This document shows, one piece after another, positions 59,365-64,000 of a stretch of DNA of 64,000 bases. The position numbers were made by a program, and so were the translations under genes. The notes below the pieces were generated by a model. It was not told the origin of the DNA. It searched no databases and was given only the letters and a program-made list of their open reading frames with translations. Within the stretch, counting starts at the first letter, position 1. Every line of letters begins with the position of its first letter. The DNA comes from Streptomyces shenzhenensis (GTDB lineage Bacteria > Actinomycetota > Actinomycetes > Streptomycetales > Streptomycetaceae): positions 434,001-498,000 of the forward strand of contig NZ_JAJONF010000001.1 in NCBI RefSeq assembly GCF_021462265.1, in the 5' to 3' direction.

Positions 59365-59609
59365 GGGTAACTCCCCCTCGGGCTGGGCCGTTACGGCACT
59401 GCGGCCTCGACCACAGCAAGCACTTCCCGTCCGGTCTCGGCGGTAATCGCGAGGACATCACGGAGCCCGTTCCAGGGCTGTGGCGTTCGTCACATGCCGA
59501 GCGCAGGTGCCCGCTGCGGTGGATTTGTCCCTCAGGCGGCTCACAGTCCGCGCTCTCCGACATCACGAACCGGCTATGACCTGGGCTGCTGAGCTACCCG
59601 AGGAGATCA

Positions 59610-59631
59610 GGCGCACTGTAGTTTTTGCGCC
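59610..59631. promoter_or_regulatory. AsnC autoregulatory site overlapping a leaderless promoter
   Basis: Inverted repeat GGCGCA (59610-59615) and TGCGCC (59626-59631) flank a -10-like TAGTTT (59619-59624). The site ends exactly at the ATG of the Lrp/AsnC gene, so transcription would start at or next to the start codon. Confidence 0.6.
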
Positions 59632-60072
59632 ATGGAGGAGCTGGACCGTCAAATCGTGCAGCTGCTCGTCAAGGACGGGCGGATGAGCTACACGGACCTG
59701 GGCAAGGCCACGGGTCTGTCCACGTCGGCCGTGCACCAGCGGGTGCGCAGGCTGGAACAGCGTGGCGTCATCCGCGGCTATGCCGCGGTCGTCGACCCGG
59801 AGGCCGTGGGGCTGCCCATGACGGCGTTCATCTCGGTGAAACCGTTCGACCCCAGCGCCCCCGACGACATCGCGGACCGCCTGGCCGACGTCCCGGAGAT
59901 CGAGGCGTGCCACAGCGTGGCGGGCGACGAGAATTACATCCTCAAGGTGCGCGTGGCGACCCCGCATGAACTGGAGGAACTGCTGGCACGGCTGCGCGGC
60001 CTGGCGGGCGTGTCGACGCGGACGACGGTGGTGCTGTCGACGCCGTACGAGGCGAGACCGCCGAAGATCTGA
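59632..60072 (+). CDS. Lrp/AsnC family transcriptional regulator
   Basis: 146 aa. HTH YTDLGKATGLSTSAVHQRVRRL at about residues 20-41, RAM domain with ACHSVAGDENYILKVRVATP near 95-114. No Shine-Dalgarno precedes ATG 59632; the promoter position suggests a leaderless mRNA. An inverted repeat over the -10 box suggests autorepression. The amidohydrolase 161 bp downstream on the same strand is a possible partner gene. Confidence 0.92.
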   Translation: MEELDRQIVQLLVKDGRMSYTDLGKATGLSTSAVHQRVRRLEQRGVIRGYAAVVDPEAVGLPMTAFISVKPFDPSAPDDIADRLADVPEIEACHSVAGDENYILKVRVATPHELEELLARLRGLAGVSTRTTVVLSTPYEARPPKI

Positions 60073-60120
60073 GGCCGCCGGGCTTTCGGCCGTTCGTCGC
60101 CCGCGGGTGGTGCACTGTTG

Positions 60121-60182
60121 CCGGTCGCGCCCGCGCGGCGGAGCCGTGTATGAACACCGCCCCGCGCCCTGAGGGGCGCGTT
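60121..60182. repeat. Streptomyces dispersed repeat, copy 2
   Basis: Same block order as 48211-48280: GTCGCGCCCGCGCGGCGGAGCC in parts, a variable segment TGTATGAACACC, then CCCCGCGCCC/GGGGCGCG. It sits between the AsnC and amidohydrolase genes. Confidence 0.7.
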
Positions 60183-60233
60183 CGGGACGCCCCGTGTCCA
60201 GAGCCGCCGGCGGCAGGGGCGAGACTGTTCCCC

Positions 60234-61838
60234 ATGAGTGAGCGCGCCCCCGAGCCCCAGACCGTCCTCCTTCGCCGCGGCGAGGTGCACAGTCCCGCCG
60301 ATCCGTTCGCGACCGCGATGGTCGTGGAGCGCGGCCAGGTCGCCTGGGTCGGTTCTGAGGGCGCCGCCGACGCCTTCGCGGACGGTGTCGACGAGGTCGT
60401 CGACCTGGACGGGGCACTGGTCACCCCGGCCTTCACGGACGCCCACGTCCACACCACGTCCACCGGCCTCGCACTGACCGGCCTCGACCTGTCCGGCGCC
60501 GGTTCCCTGGAGGCGGCCCTGGCACTGGTACGGGACTTCGCCGCCGCCCGCCCGGACGACCGGGTCCTGCTCGGGCACGGCTGGGACGCCGCCCGCTGGT
60601 CCGGGGGCCGCCCGCCGACCCGCGCCGAGCTGGACGCGGCCACCGGCGGACGTCCGCTCTACCTCTCCCGTATCGATGTCCACTCGGCGGCCGTCACCAC
60701 GGCCCTGCTGGACCTGGTCCCGGGCGCCGTCCCGGGCCCGGACGCCCCGCTCACCGGCGACGCCCACCACGCCGTACGCGCCGCCGCGTTCGCGGCCGTG
60801 ACGCCCGCCCAGCGTGCCGAGGCCCAGCGCACCGCCCTCGCGCACGCGGCCGGCCTCGGTATCGGCACCGTGCACGAGTGCGGCGGGCCGAAGATCTCCT
60901 CCGAGGACGACTTCACCGGGCTGCTGCGGCTGGCCGCCCAGGTGCCCGGACCCCGGGTCGTCGGCTACTGGGCCGAGGAGAACGCCGAGAAGGCGCGCGA
61001 GCTGGGCGCGCTCGGTGCCGCAGGTGACCTGTTCGTCGACGGCGCCCTCGGTTCCCACACGGCCTGTCTGCACGAGCCGTACGCCGACGCCGGCCACACC
61101 GGCGCCGCCTACCTGGACGCGGACGCCGTCGCCGCCCATGTCGTCGCCTGCGCCGAGGCCGGTCTGCAGGCCGGATTCCACGCCATCGGCGACGCCGCCG
61201 TGACCGCCGTCGTGGCAGGCGCGCGCGCCGCCGCCGAGAAGGTCGGCCCGGACCGTGTCCGAGCCGCCCGGCACCGCGTCGAGCACGCCGAGATGCTCAC
61301 GCCCGAGCACATCGCCGCCTTCGCCGAACTCGGCCTGATCGCCTCTGTACAGCCCGCCTTCGACGCGCTCTGGGGCGGCGAGGACGGCATGTACGCCCAG
61401 CGGCTCGGCACCGAGCGGGCCCGCACCCTCAATCCGTTCGCCGCCCTCCTCAGGGCCGGGGTCCCGCTCGCCTTCGGCTCCGACAGCCCGGTCACCCCGC
61501 TCGATCCCTGGGGAACCGTGCGGGCCGCCGCCTTCCACCACACGCCCGAGCACCGGATCTCGGTCCGCGCCGCCTTCACCGCGCACACGCGTGGCGGCTG
61601 GCGGGCGATCGGCCGGGACGACGCGGGCGTGCTGGTCCCGGGCGCGCCCGCCGACTACGCGGTCTGGCGCACCGACGAACTGGTGGTGCAGGCGCCGGAC
61701 GACCGGGTCGCCCGCTGGTCCACCGATCCGCGCTCCGGCACCCCCGGCCTGCCCGACCTGACCCCGGGCCGCGAACTGCCGGTCTGCCTGCGCACCGTGG
61801 TGGGCGGCCGGACCGTGTTCGTACGACCGGGCGAGTGA
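60234..61838 (+). CDS. Amidohydrolase, YtcJ-like (amidohydrolase_3)
   Basis: 534 aa metal-dependent hydrolase. Metal-binding HxH in DAHVHTTSTG near residue 72, lysine or equivalent region in GHGWDAARW, HAIGDAAV near 318, RVEHAEML near 345 and the terminal Asp in FGSDSPVTPLDPW. The composite beta-sandwich flanks both ends (residues 1-65 and 480-534). Relatives hydrolyse N-formimino or N-acyl groups; the substrate here is unknown. ATG 60234; the purine-rich tract upstream is far (about 15 bp). Confidence 0.88.
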   Translation: MSERAPEPQTVLLRRGEVHSPADPFATAMVVERGQVAWVGSEGAADAFADGVDEVVDLDGALVTPAFTDAHVHTTSTGLALTGLDLSGAGSLEAALALVRDFAAARPDDRVLLGHGWDAARWSGGRPPTRAELDAATGGRPLYLSRIDVHSAAVTTALLDLVPGAVPGPDAPLTGDAHHAVRAAAFAAVTPAQRAEAQRTALAHAAGLGIGTVHECGGPKISSEDDFTGLLRLAAQVPGPRVVGYWAEENAEKARELGALGAAGDLFVDGALGSHTACLHEPYADAGHTGAAYLDADAVAAHVVACAEAGLQAGFHAIGDAAVTAVVAGARAAAEKVGPDRVRAARHRVEHAEMLTPEHIAAFAELGLIASVQPAFDALWGGEDGMYAQRLGTERARTLNPFAALLRAGVPLAFGSDSPVTPLDPWGTVRAAAFHHTPEHRISVRAAFTAHTRGGWRAIGRDDAGVLVPGAPADYAVWRTDELVVQAPDDRVARWSTDPRSGTPGLPDLTPGRELPVCLRTVVGGRTVFVRPGE

Positions 61839-61869
61839 CCCGCGCATTCGTACGGCCGGGCGAGTGATC
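61818..61869. repeat. 23-bp duplication of the amidohydrolase 3' end
   Basis: TTCGTACGACCGGGCGAGTGACC (given as TTCGTACGACC and GGGCGAGTGACC) covers the last codons and stop at 61818-61840; a copy with two substitutions follows at 61847-61869. Offset 29 bp. Confidence 0.85.
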
Positions 61870-62464
61870 TCCCGGGGTGGCGCGGCCGTGATCGACGGCC
61901 GCCGCCCCGTCGCGCGACCTGCGCATCCTCCGCTCTGACCAGGGGTTTGAGGTCGTTTGCCCAGGTCAAACGACTGTTGACAGCCAATGGCAGCGGGCCG
62001 GTAGGTTCGGCCAAGTCCACCACCGGACGCCCGACCGGGGAACAGTTCGCGCACTCGTCGCAGCGCCGCTGGGTCAGGGACGGTGTGCCGCACCGGGGCA
62101 CCGTCACTGGGAGCCAGGCTCAGCGCCCGCGCCGACGAGGGGACGTTCCGGCCGGTCGGGAGGTGTGACCCGGGTGGGGCCCGGACGCTCAGTAGACAAC
62201 GGCTTTCGGTCGACCCGCAGCCAGCGGGTCCCAGGTCGGCCCGAAGGGCGCCGGGCCCCCATCCGCAGGAGAGGAGCGGCTCCGCAGGGGAACAAAGGGG
62301 CGCCCCGGGGGAACACGATGACGAAAGCGCGGATGGCAGGTGCCCGAAACGGGCATCCTTACCCCGTTCTTGCGCAATCGACACCACCATACGAACGAGC
62401 TGTCACGTCGGTGCAGGCCGTGGCCACTATGGTGGTCCCCTGCGTACGACATGAAGGGGCAGCA
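61839..62464 (+). promoter_or_regulatory. 626-bp leader region of ppm with operator and promoter
   Basis: A perfect inverted repeat GTCGTTTG/CAAACGAC with a 7-bp spacer lies at 61952-61974, directly before TTGACA (61977-61982); TAGGTT follows at 62002-62007 after a 19-bp spacer. Transcription from there would give a leader of about 450 nt before ppm. A second possible -10, TATGGT, is near 62429. The leader is GC-rich with several small hairpins; no known riboswitch was recognised. An in-frame ATG at 62318 exists but the extension is unconserved in character. Confidence 0.5.
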
Positions 62465-63259
<795 letters not shown>

Positions 63260-63337
63260 CCGACGCCTCGGAACCGCACAGTCACGGTTGATCATCCACT
63301 TATGCCGCGCTGAGCCGGGCCCAGGCACACTGGGGGC

Positions 63338-63901
63338 ATGACGACTGGCGCGCAGACTCCTTCGTACACCACCCGGCCCCGGCGGTCCCGGCTCGGCAGA
63401 TACCTGCCGCTGGGTCTCGCGGCGTGGCTGGTGCTGGAGATCTGGCTGCTGACGCTGGTCGCGGGAGCGGCGGGCGGCATGACCGTGTTCCTGCTGCTGG
63501 TGGCGGGCTTCGTCGCCGGCTCCGTGGTCGTCAAGCGCGCCGGCCGGCGCGCCTTCCGGAGTCTCAACGAGGCGATCCAGCGCGGCGGCTCCCCGGAGCG
63601 CGGCGGTGGCAACGGCCTGATGATGCTGGGCGGCCTGCTCCTCATGATCCCCGGTCTGGTCTCCGACGTCCTCGGCCTGCTGCTCCTGCTGCCGCCGGTC
63701 CAGAAGGCGGTCTCCCGCCTCGTGGAGCGCACCGTCGACCGCAGACTCCGCGCCGCCGCCCCCGGCACCCTGGGCAACGCCTTCCAGCAGGCCCGCATGC
63801 ACCGCCCGGACGGAAAGGTCGTCCAGGGTGAGGTGATCCGCCACGACGGCCCCGAGCCGGGGGACGAGCCGTCGGGAGAACGGCCGCCGTTGACACGGTG
63901 A
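63338..63901 (+). CDS. fxsA: FxsA family membrane protein
   Basis: 187 aa. Three hydrophobic segments (about residues 23-45, 48-62, 92-115) with the FxsA core LGLAAWLVLEIWLLTLVAGAAGG and MLGGLLLMIPGLVSDVLGLLLLLPP, here quoted in part. Cytoplasmic C-terminus with HRPDGKVVQGEVI. E. coli FxsA over-expression counteracts F-plasmid exclusion of phage T7; the normal role is unknown. ATG 63338. Adjacent to rbpA as in other Streptomyces. Confidence 0.9.
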   Translation: MTTGAQTPSYTTRPRRSRLGRYLPLGLAAWLVLEIWLLTLVAGAAGGMTVFLLLVAGFVAGSVVVKRAGRRAFRSLNEAIQRGGSPERGGGNGLMMLGGLLLMIPGLVSDVLGLLLLLPPVQKAVSRLVERTVDRRLRAAAPGTLGNAFQQARMHRPDGKVVQGEVIRHDGPEPGDEPSGERPPLTR

Positions 63902-63912
63902 CGCACGCCGAA

Positions 63913-63957
63913 AACCGAGGGCGCCGTACGTTCTGTGAACGTACGGCGCCCTCGGTT
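63913..63957. terminator. Bidirectional terminator between fxsA and rbpA
   Basis: Perfect 21-bp stem starting AACCGAGGGCGCC (63913-63933) and its complement (63937-63957) with loop TGT, flanked by A and T runs on the two sides. It can stop transcription from both convergent genes. Confidence 0.93.
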
Positions 63958-63983
63958 GTTATCTCGGCTTCCGTTACACGGAG

Positions 63984-64000
63984 CTATGCGGACTTGCGGC
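63984..64000 (-). CDS. rbpA: RNA polymerase-binding protein RbpA, last codons only
   Basis: On the minus strand the final bases read -CGC AAG TCC GCA TAG, that is Arg-Lys-Ser-Ala-stop, which is the C-terminus I recall for Streptomyces RbpA, normally next to fxsA in convergent orientation. Only 17 bases lie in the window, so this rests on gene order and four residues. Confidence 0.55.

Noticed and set aside
62165..62464. 100-residue N-terminal extension of Ppm1
   Set aside because: It lacks conserved sequence for GT2 enzymes; GTG 62465 gives the normal length.

Overview
The window is about 64 kb of very GC-rich DNA with Streptomyces codon use, many GTG/TTG starts and tight ATGA overlaps. Gene content and order (carB-pyrD-pyrF-sIHF-gmk-rpoZ-coaBC-metK-priA-fmt-rsmB-rpe, then guaB1, the rib and his genes, ppm, fxsA and the rbpA tail) match, as I recall it, the S. 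coelicolor chromosome core between about SCO1483 and SCO1421. No insertion sequence, integrase, CRISPR array, phage gene, rRNA or tRNA was seen.

Layout. 1-9.4 kb: end of carB, pyrD and pyrF (pyrimidine synthesis), the nucleoid protein sIHF, gmk, rpoZ, coaBC, metK. 9.7-17.7 kb: degenerate priA, a small HTH protein, fmt, rsmB, rpe and a SorC/DeoR-type regulator. 17.8-23.3 kb: TetR/MFS pair, DyP peroxidase, GuaB1, an AsnC regulator. 23.5-29.9 kb: GntR-UTRA regulator divergent from an ABC importer operon that ends in an unusual HAD phosphatase::EEP phosphodiesterase fusion. 30.4-33.0 kb: davA-davB, which convert L-lysine to 5-aminovalerate. 33.1-40.1 kb: LLM oxidoreductase, DUF5995 protein, uracil permease, thioesterase, and a divergent MFS/ROK pair around a clear operator. 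40.3-45.5 kb: FMN riboswitch, ribE, a PnuC-type transporter, ribBA, ribH, then hisE-hisG and a PH-domain membrane protein. 45.8-50.3 kb: two CNNM/CorC-type membrane proteins and an EccA/CbxX-like AAA protein. 50.7-58.5 kb: a P-loop uridine kinase-like gene with no ordinary start codon, an APC permease, a Tat-exported C39-like protein, an SCO1431-family small membrane protein, TetR, a chitinase remnant and an acyl-CoA dehydrogenase. 58.5-64 kb: small conserved proteins, an autoregulated AsnC gene, an amidohydrolase, Ppm1, FxsA and the last codons of rbpA.

Most notable: (1) two leftward promoters of identical architecture, each with an 18-bp spacer carrying a DasR-like core, have no gene behind them. 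One is followed by a decayed GH18 chitinase 3' end, so this lineage appears to have lost two chitinase genes from this segment. (2) The regulator-ABC importer-HAD::EEP cassette looks like an import-and-dephosphorylate pathway for a phosphodiester. (3) The davBA pair sits downstream of four 28-bp tandem hairpin repeats. (4) There is a high density of minisatellites, several at gene 3' ends or inside genes.

Regulation visible in the DNA includes an FMN riboswitch, inverted-repeat operators for the GntR, ROK, TetR and AsnC regulators, and strong hairpin terminators after sihF, rpoZ, metK, priA, the SorC-type gene and fxsA.
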